In this document: positions 1-8,290 of the stretch, piece by piece
Layout: each line of letters starts with the position of its first letter
Numbering within the stretch: position 1 is the first letter of the stretch
From: a bacterium
Lineage (GTDB): Bacteria > Planctomycetota > Planctomycetia > Kolteriales > Kolteriaceae
Length of the DNA: 49,330 nt
Reading direction: 5' to 3'
Assembly: GCA_019753235.1 (NCBI GenBank)
Contig: JAIELF010000069.1
Coordinates: 1-49,330 of the forward strand
Program-made: the position numbers and the translations under genes
Notes under the pieces: generated by a model
Told to the model about the DNA's origin: nothing
Seen by the model: only the letters and a program-made list of their open reading frames with translations
Databases searched by the model: none

Positions 1-964
1 CCGGGTGGTTAAAACCGCTCGCTGGGCGTAGGCCCGCCCATGAATAGACCCCCTTCGCCTTTGCGAGTGTCGGCAACAGACCCGCCGCGAATTGTCGAAG
101 CTCCTCTAGAGCCGCCTGAGTCACTCGCTTCTTGAAGCCGACGTTGACTTCCGTCGATCCAACCAAGATCAGGCCATCATCGCGCGGAACAAGATACCGC
201 TTCCCTTGAAGCAAGATCGGAAGGGTCGTCGCGCGAGGCGACTGGAGAACAAGGATCTCCCCCTGAACGGGATAGATGGGAAGTTCAATGCCCGTCCATC
301 GCCGATAGAGTTCCCCGCTCCAGGCGCCGGCCGCGAGAAGAACTTGCCCGCCCTGAATGATTCGCTCCGATGCAAGGCGAACGCCGGCAACCCGCCCGCG
401 AGATCGATCGCCCCAAAGAAGATCATGGGCTGGATCATTCTCGATGATGGTGACACCCCGTTGTCGCAACCAAGCTTTCATCCCCGCGAGAAAACGGGGG
501 TTGCGAATCTGACAAACTCCGGGGATCCAGTCGACATGCTTCCCGACGAGCTCGGCAACAAACGTTTGACGTTGATTGTCGGTGAGGGGAGCGTGCTCGA
601 TTCCTACTCGAGTTCGACTTTGCCGAACGGTCGGCATCGATTCGATTTCCTCGGGTGAGGCGAATACTTCGACGGCCCCGCAGTTCCTATAGCCGACATC
701 GATGCCGACATCTTCGGCGATCTGTCGCGAGAATTCACGAAAGCGCTGATAGCTGATCGCACGGAGACGATCATAAGGAGTCTTCGCTGCGGAAAGCGAT
801 GCGGGCGGAATGATGCCGGCCCCTGCCCAAGAGGCTTCGCGCCCGACCGGCCCACGATCAATCAACGCCAATCGCAGGCCAGCCTCGGCCAGATCGTGAG
901 CGATCGTCAAACCAATCGCACCCGCCCCCACGCAGATGGCATCGTATGTCGATGAATCAGACAA
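1..964 (-). CDS. thiO: FAD-dependent amino-acid oxidase, ThiO-like (3' end outside window)
   Basis: The minus-strand frame is open from a TTG at 962-964 to the window edge (about 321 codons). An AAAGGAG-type ribosome binding site lies about 11 bases upstream and supports the TTG start. The N-terminus has a Rossmann FAD-binding motif, GAGAIG at residues 13-18, with an acidic residue ending the second strand (LID, about residue 36), then the REASWAGAG motif typical of glycine oxidase/DAO-type enzymes. Near the cut end, WAGLRPASG matches the conserved C-terminal WAGLRP motif of that family. Family knowledge: ThiO oxidises glycine to the imine for the thiazole of thiamine. No other thiamine gene is visible, so a general D-amino-acid oxidase remains possible. 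The C-terminus is missing only because the window ends. Confidence 0.8.
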   Translation of the reverse strand, partial: MSDSSTYDAICVGAGAIGLTIAHDLAEAGLRLALIDRGPVGREASWAGAGIIPPASLSAAKTPYDRLRAISYQRFREFSRQIAEDVGIDVGYRNCGAVEVFASPEEIESMPTVRQSRTRVGIEHAPLTDNQRQTFVAELVGKHVDWIPGVCQIRNPRFLAGMKAWLRQRGVTIIENDPAHDLLWGDRSRGRVAGVRLASERIIQGGQVLLAAGAWSGELYRRWTGIELPIYPVQGEILVLQSPRATTLPILLQGKRYLVPRDDGLILVGSTEVNVGFKKRVTQAALEELRQFAAGLLPTLAKAKGVYSWAGLRPASGFNHP

Positions 965-1176
965 CGGCCGTCGTACTCCTTTTTCGACAGATTTCTCCGA
1001 ACCAGGCTCGGTAATGAAAACCCGTCCGATTTCCAGGCAAGTAATCGAATCCCACGCATTCTCTTACTGCAACCGACACCGCGGGCCCCGTGTAACATGT
1101 TCTATGGTCCCGGTGCGGGGGCTGCCGTCAAGGCCATTGGTCCTGGTGCATACAACATGGCCAGGGAGGAAATCGC

Positions 1177-1893
1177 TTGGAACATCGGGGCATTCACGAG
1201 CTTCGCGAAAACGTCGTCGGGCTCAAGAGTCTGCTCGTCTGGAGCTACCTGCTGCTGGATGGTCGCGACGTTCTGGCGATTGACAGTGGATTAGGGCCCC
1301 ACAGCTTTTGGATCAAAAGCTGGTTTCGAAAGACCGGACGCGATCGAAAAGATCTGAAGGCTATTGTTCTCACGCACGGGCATGTCGATCACATGGGCGG
1401 GGCGGCCTCTCTTCAGCGGTGGTCGGGGGCACCGATTTTCCTTCACCCGGCCGACCGCGATCTTGCACAGGGTCGATTCGCGGGGCCTTGGCCTTCTCGG
1501 CGTTTAGCGATGGTGGAAAAGTCGAGCAACTTGATGTTCTGGATACGCCGATTTCGGGTCGATCATGATCTGGCCGACGGAGATGTTTTGCCTTTTGGGG
1601 ACGGGATCCGGGTGATTCATCTTCCTGGGCACACGGCGGGCCAAGTCGCGTTGTACAGCGAGCGAGAGAAGATCCTGTTTGCCGCCGATGCGGTCCTCTC
1701 GCGTGGATCGAGTGTTTTTTTTCCGCATCGGCTCTTCAATCAAGACGACCGGCTGGCCCGACGAAGCGTCTTTCGCCTGGCGGACCTGCCGGCCGAGTGG
1801 GTTTATCCCGCGCACCAGACAGGGCTGGCGCACAACATCATGGACGATCTTCGACGTTACCGCGCCGCTCGGGAATCGGCTGGGGAGAGTTGA
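1177..1893 (+). CDS. MBL-fold metallo-hydrolase
   Basis: This 238-residue protein has the metallo-beta-lactamase fold signature THGHVDH at residues 66-72, which supplies the two-metal HxHxDH ligands. Further ligands are likely the His in HLPGHTAG (about residue 152) and the Asp in FAADAV. The TTG start is chosen because AGGGAGGA at 1163-1170 lies 6 bases upstream, whereas an upstream ATG is in another frame. The substrate cannot be read from sequence; small MBL hydrolases of this type include glyoxalase II-like thioesterases and lactonases. It is transcribed divergently from the thiO-like gene across about 210 bases, and lspA follows on the same strand after about 160 bases. Confidence 0.85.
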   Translation: MEHRGIHELRENVVGLKSLLVWSYLLLDGRDVLAIDSGLGPHSFWIKSWFRKTGRDRKDLKAIVLTHGHVDHMGGAASLQRWSGAPIFLHPADRDLAQGRFAGPWPSRRLAMVEKSSNLMFWIRRFRVDHDLADGDVLPFGDGIRVIHLPGHTAGQVALYSEREKILFAADAVLSRGSSVFFPHRLFNQDDRLARRSVFRLADLPAEWVYPAHQTGLAHNIMDDLRRYRAARESAGES

Positions 1894-2051
1894 TCTTTAC
1901 GCCAGTTGACTGGTCGGCTATCGGCTACAGAATGGCTCTAGCGGGAAGTCGGATAAAGTAGTGAGCGAAGAACAGCAGGGTAGGAGGGGCAACCCGAGTT
2001 GCCCGGGGCCATCGTGCCCAAGAATGGTCTCCTGCAGAATAATGGTGAAAC

Positions 2052-2591
2052 ATGGCGATGAGTCGTCGATCTGCATGGTTCTGGTTCTGGGGAACGGCGC
2101 TGGTCGGATTGATTGCGGACCTTGGTTCGAAATCCGCCGTCTTCGCTTGGCTGGGGTTTCCATCGGAACAGGTGGCCGTCGTGATCCCAGGCTGGTTGCA
2201 GTTTGTCACCAGGCTGAATAACGGCGGCATCTGGAGCATCGGTGCCGAGTACGGCTTGCAGATGAATTCTCTTCTGATTGGCTTTTGCAGTGTCGCGTCC
2301 GTTCTCATCCTGATCTGGGCCTACTTCGGTATTCGGCCCCGCGAGCGAGTTTTTCCTCTCGTTCTGGGCGCCATCATGGCGGGGGCGATGGGGAATCTCC
2401 ACGACCGAATTTTCTTTGAGGGGGTCCGAGACTTTATTGAGTTTCATTACTTCGACATCTGGTACTACCCTACCTTCAACTTGGCGGATAGTTTCCTCGT
2501 ATGCGGGGCGGCCTACCTCGTCATCTCGTCGCTTCTCTGGGGGGACCGAACCATGACGAGCGCCGCGATCTCCTCCCACGCATCGCTTTGA
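2052..2591 (+). CDS. lspA: Lipoprotein signal peptidase (signal peptidase II)
   Basis: This 179-residue integral membrane aspartyl protease cleaves the signal peptide of diacylglyceryl-modified prolipoproteins in the inner membrane. Both catalytic-Asp motifs are present: GNLHDR (Asp at about 118) and FNLADSFLVCG (Asp at about 146). The N-terminal motif with D/K in the first membrane helix (IADLGSKS) and the TRLNNGGIWS segment also fit LspA. About four hydrophobic helices can be traced. The length is close to the usual 160-180 residues. ATG at 2052 is taken as the start; a second in-frame ATG two codons later is equally possible. Confidence 0.93.
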   Translation: MAMSRRSAWFWFWGTALVGLIADLGSKSAVFAWLGFPSEQVAVVIPGWLQFVTRLNNGGIWSIGAEYGLQMNSLLIGFCSVASVLILIWAYFGIRPRERVFPLVLGAIMAGAMGNLHDRIFFEGVRDFIEFHYFDIWYYPTFNLADSFLVCGAAYLVISSLLWGDRTMTSAAISSHASL

Positions 2592-2727
2592 CACGATTTT
2601 CGCCGCAGGGCCGGCTTCGAACTCGAAGAATGCGGGTGACGGATACCGACGCTTCCTGTGATACAATGCCTGCAGGGACGATGGACGATTCCGTCAGCAT
2701 GAAAATCAACCTCGGTGTAGATCAGCC

Positions 2728-4104
2728 ATGAGCGACGACGCACAGCGTAAAGCAACACTCTGTTTTCAGACCGGCGAAAAAGCGGTGGCTCGCGGCGATT
2801 TCGACTATGCCATCGACATGTTCAGTCAGTGCTGCAAGCTGGTGCCCAACAAAGTTCTCTATCGCCAGGCGCTTCGTGGAGCACAGCGGAAAAAGCACAA
2901 GGACAACCGCAAAGGGGTCGCAATGGCGGCCATGCGGATGAAGCCGGCCCAACTGAAAATGTCCTACGCCAAGCAACGAAACAAATGGCAAGATCTCGTC
3001 GATGCGGCAGAGGAAGCGCTGCTGCTCAATCCATGGGATGTACCGACGCTCCTCGAACAGGGGATGGCGCTGCACGAACTTGGTTACCTTGATTGTGCGA
3101 TCTTCGTTCTAGAGACCGCTCAAGATCAGAAGACGGCCGAGGTCTACCGCCAACTTGCTTCGGCTTACGAAGGGGCCGAACATTTCGAGAAGGCCATTCG
3201 CGCCTGGGAGATGGTATCGAAGACCGACCCCAGCGATGAACAAGCTCTTTCGAAGATGCGATCGCTGGCAGCGTCGGCAACCATCCAAAAGACGAAGTTC
3301 GATCCCGAAGGGAATGCCGGCGGATCCGAGTCGGCGAGATCGGCAGCACCGGAAACGTACGAGACTCGTCTCGAACGTGAAATCAAAGAGCTGGAAGCGA
3401 AGGTGGCCGAGAACCCCGCGTCGGTGCCTCTCTGGCGTGATCTGGGGGATTCCTACAAACGAAAAGGTGACGTGGAGAAAGCGGCCGACGCTTTTCGAAA
3501 GGGAGTTCAAGCTAGCGGTGGAAGCGATGTCGATCTGTTAATCAGACAGAAGGAAGTCGAGGTCGAACCGTATCGGCGAAAGCTGACCGAACTCGAACAC
3601 GCCAAAGCCGGCGTTGATGCCAAAGCTGATCCGGAGAAGGCGGAGAAAATTAAGAAGTATGTCTCCGCCTGCACGGCCGAGGTGCTCAAGAGGGAGTCGG
3701 AGATCTATCGACTTCGTCTGCAAATCAATGCCGACGATTACGCTGCGCATTATGAGTTGGGCCTTCGCCAGTTGAAGTTCGGCGAACTGGATGAAGCGAT
3801 CAAGTCTCTTCAAAAAGGTCGACAGGATACCGCCAACAAATGGCGAGCTCTCTTATATTTGGGCGTCGCCTTCTGGCGGAAGAAGAATTTTGTTCTGGCC
3901 GAGAAGAACCTTGGGGATGCCCTGGATTCCGTCGGCTCGATGAATGAAGAGGGTCGCAAAGAGGTTCTCTACTATCGAGGTCGCGTCGCGCAAGATGCAC
4001 AGGACAATAGCCGAGCCCTCGAGTTCTTGAACGAGATCGCGGCCATCGATTATGGCTACAAAGATGTCGCCAAGCGGATTGATCAAATCAACGCCGGCAA
4101 CTGA
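2728..4104 (+). CDS. Tetratricopeptide repeat protein
   Basis: This 458-residue protein is largely helical. TPR-like repeats occur at both ends, for example residues about 10-40 (ARGDFDYAIDMFSQCCKL), 115-180, and 340-400, where GELDEAIKSLQKG and KKNFVLAEKNLGDAL fit the canonical TPR pattern. The middle third (about residues 210-310) is charged and likely coiled-coil. No signal peptide or membrane segment is visible, so it is probably cytoplasmic. TPR proteins are scaffolds and the partner is not evident. It follows lspA by about 135 bases and ends before a 494-base gap. I do not recognise a named family. Confidence 0.8.
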   Translation: MSDDAQRKATLCFQTGEKAVARGDFDYAIDMFSQCCKLVPNKVLYRQALRGAQRKKHKDNRKGVAMAAMRMKPAQLKMSYAKQRNKWQDLVDAAEEALLLNPWDVPTLLEQGMALHELGYLDCAIFVLETAQDQKTAEVYRQLASAYEGAEHFEKAIRAWEMVSKTDPSDEQALSKMRSLAASATIQKTKFDPEGNAGGSESARSAAPETYETRLEREIKELEAKVAENPASVPLWRDLGDSYKRKGDVEKAADAFRKGVQASGGSDVDLLIRQKEVEVEPYRRKLTELEHAKAGVDAKADPEKAEKIKKYVSACTAEVLKRESEIYRLRLQINADDYAAHYELGLRQLKFGELDEAIKSLQKGRQDTANKWRALLYLGVAFWRKKNFVLAEKNLGDALDSVGSMNEEGRKEVLYYRGRVAQDAQDNSRALEFLNEIAAIDYGYKDVAKRIDQINAGN

Positions 4105-4598
4105 GAATGACGAAGAGCGGGTGGGCTCGATCGGTCCGCACTCTGATGAGCCAAGAAAAAGACAAGCCGAGACCTTAAGGCGATCTATTGCCTCAAGGAC
4201 TCGGCTGTCCAAACGGGTTGGGGATGGGTCTAGCACGGAGAACTTGCTAGGTTCCTCATTCGGATGGACTCTTGGTGTCGGCTGCCGAATCGGGGGCCTC
4301 GAACAGCCAAGTCCATCTTCCTGAAGCCCGTTGATTTGAACAGCATTCGCCGTGCCTACTCGATCTCGCGGAGTGCCCGAGAAATCCTAAGTCCTTGCCT
4401 AATCTAGCAGAAGATTTTTTGCACCGCGCTTCTTGGCGTGAAGCGCACTCCGCCGATTGCGTCGAGGTTACAAAAAGTTGTGTAGAACTTGCCGAACATT
4501 TCGGCGGTTTGGGTAAATCGCTGCATTAGCGGAGACTGGAAGAACCAAGCGATTGATGCGATCGGGGTTAGCCAGGAAGAACCCAGCCGGGACAGCAG
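4105..4598. other. 494-base non-coding gap
   Basis: This gap separates the convergent 3' ends of the two TPR genes. It holds an imperfect hairpin at 4166-4205 and a T6 run at about 4415. Short open stretches on both strands are interrupted and have no ribosome binding site. I see no RNA gene or mobile-element end. Confidence 0.6.
4166..4205 (+). terminator. Hairpin downstream of TPR gene
   Basis: Arms 4166-4181 and 4190-4205 pair at 14 of 16 positions around an 8-base loop. The hairpin starts about 60 bases after the TPR stop codon. No T-run follows, so it is either a factor-assisted terminator or an mRNA-stabilising hairpin. Confidence 0.45.
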
Positions 4599-5426
4599 CT
4601 AATGGGTTTCGCGGTAGATGAATTGTGATCGCTCGGCCAATTTTTTCGATTCATCGAAGCGGTGCATCTGGGCCAGCAATTGACTACGGCGGACCAAGAT
4701 GTCGGCAACTTCTCGATGCATCTCGCCTCGCTTGGCGCACGCTTGTCGATAGGCTTCCTGCAACAATTGATCGGTCTTCGGAAGATCCCCTTTCTGCCAG
4801 GGAATGTTTGCATACTCGGCCAGGATCTCACCGGTGTTGACGGGGGACTTTTGGGAGTCCTTCAGCCGGGCCAAAATATCGTGAAAGTCTTTCTCAGCCT
4901 CTGTCAGTTGGCCAGCAAGCCGTTCCGCTCGCGCGATGCCGAACTGGCATGCCGTGAAGTTGTCGCTCTCGTGCTGTTCAAGTACCGTCAGGATGCGCTT
5001 CGAGCGTCGATATCGATCAATTGCCGTTGATAACTTCCCCTCGAATGAATCAAGGTCGGCCAACTGCTTCAATGTGTAAGCCAGATGTTCGAGACCGTCG
5101 TCCTGCGCTTCAGTGAAAACGTCGATTGCTTTTTCGTATAGATCGCGAGCCTTCGCTCGACGATCATCGCGTGCATAAACGTCCGCAATTCGCACGGCCG
5201 TGTAGGCCCGGCGGAGATCTCGTTCCGGAAAATCTTTGGCCAAACGGTGCGCTTCGAGGAAGTTCTCCTCGGCCATCTTGTATTGCGAATGAGAAAAAGA
5301 CTGGTCCCCCAGAGCCATGAACTCACGCCACTCAGGGTCGTTCTCCTCGGCGAGGACCGAACTGGCCACCGACAGACAGACGAACCATCCGAAAGCGATC
5401 AAGTTCATCGGTCGTCGTCTGGACAT
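4599..5426 (-). CDS. Exported tetratricopeptide repeat protein
   Basis: This 275-residue protein begins with a clear Sec signal peptide (basic MSRRRP, hydrophobic core to about residue 25, cleavage probably after SSVLA). Tandem TPR units follow through most of the chain: MAEENFLEAHRLAK, AKARDLYEKAIDVF, LSTAIDRYRRSK, LTEAEKDFHDILARL and LPKTDQLLQEAYRQA. The repeats resemble the 42-residue type found in kinesin-light-chain-like TPR proteins. It starts 84 bases after the vWA protein gene on the same strand, across a strong hairpin. It may be a lower-expressed member of the same transcript, acting in the periplasm with that envelope protein (inference). Confidence 0.8.
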   Translation of the reverse strand: MSRRRPMNLIAFGWFVCLSVASSVLAEENDPEWREFMALGDQSFSHSQYKMAEENFLEAHRLAKDFPERDLRRAYTAVRIADVYARDDRRAKARDLYEKAIDVFTEAQDDGLEHLAYTLKQLADLDSFEGKLSTAIDRYRRSKRILTVLEQHESDNFTACQFGIARAERLAGQLTEAEKDFHDILARLKDSQKSPVNTGEILAEYANIPWQKGDLPKTDQLLQEAYRQACAKRGEMHREVADILVRRSQLLAQMHRFDESKKLAERSQFIYRETH

Positions 5427-5464
5427 GTTCTTTTATTCTCCACGAATCATTGATGCAGCGCGAT

Positions 5465-5500
5465 CCGCGAAGCCCTCTCGATCAAGAGAAGGCTTCGCGG
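5465..5500 (-). terminator. Strong hairpin between vWA and TPR genes
   Basis: Perfect 10-base arms (5465-5474 and 5491-5500, CCGCGAAGCC against GGCTTCGCGG) enclose a 16-base loop that contains a further CTCT/AGAG pairing. It lies 10 bases past the vWA stop codon in the direction of transcription. No T-run follows, so it may terminate only partly or set mRNA processing between the two genes. Confidence 0.6.
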
Positions 5501-5510
5501 CATGGCAGGT

Positions 5511-7664
5511 TTACTTCACCAGTCGGACACCCGCGTTGGAGATGATGTCCTGGAAAATCTGCTTCAGGCGAGTCTCATACTCGGCAGGGTTACCCGAGCC
5601 TCGTGGACTCTGCCCCTGAGCGTTGGCAGTCGTTCCGGTCCGAGCCATGCGGTCCATGAAGTTGTAGTCCGTTCCCAAACCGATCCCGACCGGATAGGTC
5701 TTGAACTGTTTGGCGGCCATCATCTTGGACTGCATGATGGGACCGTCCAGCCACCAGTATCCCCCTCCATAGAAGTTGGAATCGGGGTTGGACGTCATGT
5801 AGTTCGAAATCGTGCTGGTCGGACTCGTCGTGACGTTGGGCACGCCGTCGGTCAAAAGCACGACCACTTTGTCGGAGAACTCTCGACCAACGCCTCCTTG
5901 CGAGGTTGGCTTGAGCAGATTCTGAGCTCGAATAAGACCCGACTCGGTTGCTGTCGACGCGTTTCGATCGCCGACCGCTTGCAAGCGGGTGACCGCTTGC
6001 ATCGCTGTCGTGTAATCCGAGGTGAGCGTCTGCGCCACTTGCGGCCCTGGAGTGGCCGTATCGAAGGTGACGACCGAGACCCAATCGCGCTGATCGGGCG
6101 ATGGATTCACGGAGTTCCGCGATTGAATCACCGACATGGCCGCGATGATCGAACGTCGGCAAGCATGGGTCGGCTGCTCTCGCGGTGGGAAATCAAACGT
6201 CCCACCGTCGGTCGATTCTGAATGCCAAGGGCAAATGCTGCTGTTAATCGAGATAGGCGAAGCCGCCCCGTTCACCAACAGATCTCGCCCGTGATCCAGC
6301 ACGAAGTTGATGTAGGATCGGGGACCGATCGTGTTTCGGAACGACGTGGGGCTTGTGGCCGTCGGAAACGATGACGTATTAGGATTGTTGAATTTGCCGA
6401 TCAATCGGGTGTTCCCATCGACGGACGGAGGAATCGAACCTCGACTGTTGGGGGGTTGACCCCAACCCGCGAGAATCGCGCTCGGCAATAGTTGAACCAA
6501 GGCGTTCGAAGTAGGGCCGAATGCTTTTCGAACACGCTGCGCGACTAGGCTTTCGGGACTCGCGTCCAAAAGACCTGGAACCGGCAGGGAAGGATTCAAC
6601 CAGCCGATCGGCGGCGGGCTCGGGGGTGGCGGAGGTGGTGGAGGATTGGTTCCGCCGGACCCGCCACCGCCGCTTCCGCCACTTCCGCCGCTTCCACCAC
6701 CGCCCGATCCCCCTCCGGTGCTCGGCGGCGAAGGAGGAGGCGGCACGGTCACGCTCGCCTGCTGAATCACGTAGTCGATGTACCGTGCCCAGAACGAATA
6801 GTTCGTCGTGATATTTGGAGCGGGAACGGCATTGGGCATGATGTTTTTGATCTGATTGTCGATGATCCAGCTATACGCTTTCGTTTTGCGGGTGACCTCG
6901 ACATCCGTCGGCAAAATGCGGTAGGTCGTGGCGATGTTGGTTCCCGAAAGGGGCCCGCCATCCTTGGTCATCTCCGCGTAGCCCCATTGGCTGTAGGTGT
7001 TATAAAAGGTCCCCAAGCCTGTGCCGATTTGTTGATTCGTACCGGGATATGTTCCCAGACTAAAGTCGGTGAAGATATCCTGCATGATCGTGTTGCCAAT
7101 CGTCGGATAGCCAGCCGAGGCGTACCGACTGTTGATGGCGGGCGTCGCCCAGGTTGTCTCGGTGTCGTCATTCATGGATCCCGAGAGATCAACCACAAAG
7201 GCGATGTCTCGCGGGGTGGCGATCGCGATCGATTCACTCGTCACGGTTGAGTTGCCGATGCCCATCGCTCGGGCAAAGAACAAGTTCGGCGTCTGCGTGA
7301 TGCGGACGCGGACGGCGTTTCCGCCGGCACCCGCGGCCGAAGGCGTGAAAGTCCGCGCGGTCAGATTCCATACTCCAAACTCAACGTTGCTGCTCGGGAT
7401 ACTGATGTTTCCTCCCGAGGACGTATTGAGCTGGCCAATCTGTTGGGCGCGCGTGACGGCGCCCGCCAGACCTGACCGGTTCATCTCCGCCGCCGCCGCC
7501 AAAGCCGCGGCGTCCGATGCACGCTGAAGTTGCGTCTGCACCGTGGTGATGTACCCCATGTCGATGGCGAAGCTCACCATCGACATGAAGACAATGAGTA
7601 GAACGGCGACGAGGATCACAATTGCTCCCCGTCGCTGCTTGAAACCTCTTTGAGATAGCCTCAT
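5511..7664 (-). CDS. TadG-like pilus/envelope protein with von Willebrand factor A domain
   Basis: This is a 717-residue protein. The frame stays open upstream, but ATG at 7662-7664 is chosen because AGAGAGG lies about 7 bases before it and the protein then begins as TadG/TadE-like proteins do: QRRGAIVILVA, one membrane helix (about 13-35), then a helical segment (QLQRASDAAALAAAAEM). A vWA domain starts at about residue 153 with the metal-site motif DLSGS at 159-163. It is interrupted by a long insertion containing a Gly/Ser/Pro-rich linker, and resumes with VSVVTFDTA, TATESGL and LLTDGVPN. The C-terminus (residues about 690-717) fits the end of a vWA domain. It is probably anchored in the inner membrane with the vWA domain outside. 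No Tad ATPase or secretin genes are nearby. Confidence 0.85.
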   Translation of the reverse strand: MRLSQRGFKQRRGAIVILVAVLLIVFMSMVSFAIDMGYITTVQTQLQRASDAAALAAAAEMNRSGLAGAVTRAQQIGQLNTSSGGNISIPSSNVEFGVWNLTARTFTPSAAGAGGNAVRVRITQTPNLFFARAMGIGNSTVTSESIAIATPRDIAFVVDLSGSMNDDTETTWATPAINSRYASAGYPTIGNTIMQDIFTDFSLGTYPGTNQQIGTGLGTFYNTYSQWGYAEMTKDGGPLSGTNIATTYRILPTDVEVTRKTKAYSWIIDNQIKNIMPNAVPAPNITTNYSFWARYIDYVIQQASVTVPPPPSPPSTGGGSGGGGSGGSGGSGGGGSGGTNPPPPPPPPSPPPIGWLNPSLPVPGLLDASPESLVAQRVRKAFGPTSNALVQLLPSAILAGWGQPPNSRGSIPPSVDGNTRLIGKFNNPNTSSFPTATSPTSFRNTIGPRSYINFVLDHGRDLLVNGAASPISINSSICPWHSESTDGGTFDFPPREQPTHACRRSIIAAMSVIQSRNSVNPSPDQRDWVSVVTFDTATPGPQVAQTLTSDYTTAMQAVTRLQAVGDRNASTATESGLIRAQNLLKPTSQGGVGREFSDKVVVLLTDGVPNVTTSPTSTISNYMTSNPDSNFYGGGYWWLDGPIMQSKMMAAKQFKTYPVGIGLGTDYNFMDRMARTGTTANAQGQSPRGSGNPAEYETRLKQIFQDIISNAGVRLVK

Positions 7665-8001
7665 CGATGACCTCTCTTTTGCACGTGCCAGCGGCGTCCA
7701 GCATTCGGGGCGTCGCCTGTTCTCCTGAACCTCCGGTCCACCACGGGATCTTTGTTTGCTTCGTCGCGTCGACTCTTTGTCGCTCCACGCAATCGACGAG
7801 GGAGAGCGTCGTTGTTCGAATCGGCTCGCCCTGAATCCCGCATGCCGGCCGAAGCGCTTTCGCGCCCATGCTGTCTCGGTGGCCGAATGAGGAGAGCAGG
7901 CTCCGTCAGAGGGGGAATCTTGTCGTCCGGGCGCGACCAAACCCACGAAACCGTAAGTCAGGATTCGCATGCCGTCAAATTCGGAATGGTCGGCACAAGG
8001 C

Positions 8002-8290
8002 TTAATGTGTGTTCTGATAAATCTTCTTGGCCTGATCGCCCATCCGCTTGGCGAGTTCTTTCTTCTGACGGTGCAAAAGCAAGGCGTTATGGCCGGAAAG
8101 AATCTCCGCGACATCGCGCGTGCTCGAGGGCATCGCGGTCTTATAGTCGGAGGTCAGGTTCTGGATGATTTGCGGCCCGGGGGATCGGCATTGCTGAAAT
8201 GATGTTGTTCACCCAGTCCCGTGACCCGCGGGACTGGGTGAAGGCGTTTCTCGTTTGAATCAGCGACCGTCACGCGATGATTGAGAAGGA
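8002..8290 (-). pseudogene. Decayed fragment of a second vWA/TadG-like gene
   Basis: Read on the minus strand from just past the dnaK stop, this stretch encodes SIIA, then a TGA, then RSLIQTRNAF, RDWVN and, after a one-base frameshift at the CCCCC run near 8180, PGPQIIQNLTSDYKTAM. The intact vWA protein has SIIAAMSVIQSRNS, RDWVSVV and PGPQVAQTLTSDYTTAM in the same order and spacing, and the DNA also aligns (compare 6000-6155). The last 40 or so codons before TAA at 8002-8004 no longer match clearly. I infer a partial duplication or remnant paralogue disabled by a stop and a frameshift. The rest of the gap to 7665 holds nothing I recognise. Confidence 0.65.
8210..8240 (-). terminator. dnaK terminator hairpin
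   Basis: Perfect 12-base arms (8210-8221 and 8229-8240, CACCCAGTCCCG against CGGGACTGGGTG) enclose a 7-base loop, about 50 bases after the dnaK stop. There is no following T-run. The right arm coincides with the RDWV codons of the vWA relic. Confidence 0.65.

Noticed and set aside
4440..4580. Short minus-strand reading (about 38 codons) downstream of the exported TPR gene
   Set aside because: Readable but without start, ribosome binding site or homology that I recognise; chance is likely.
7665..8114. Longer N-terminus for the vWA protein
   Set aside because: The frame is open to an ATG near 8114, but the added residues have no conserved pattern, overlap the relic in another frame, and the ATG at 7664 has the ribosome binding site and the TadG-like start.
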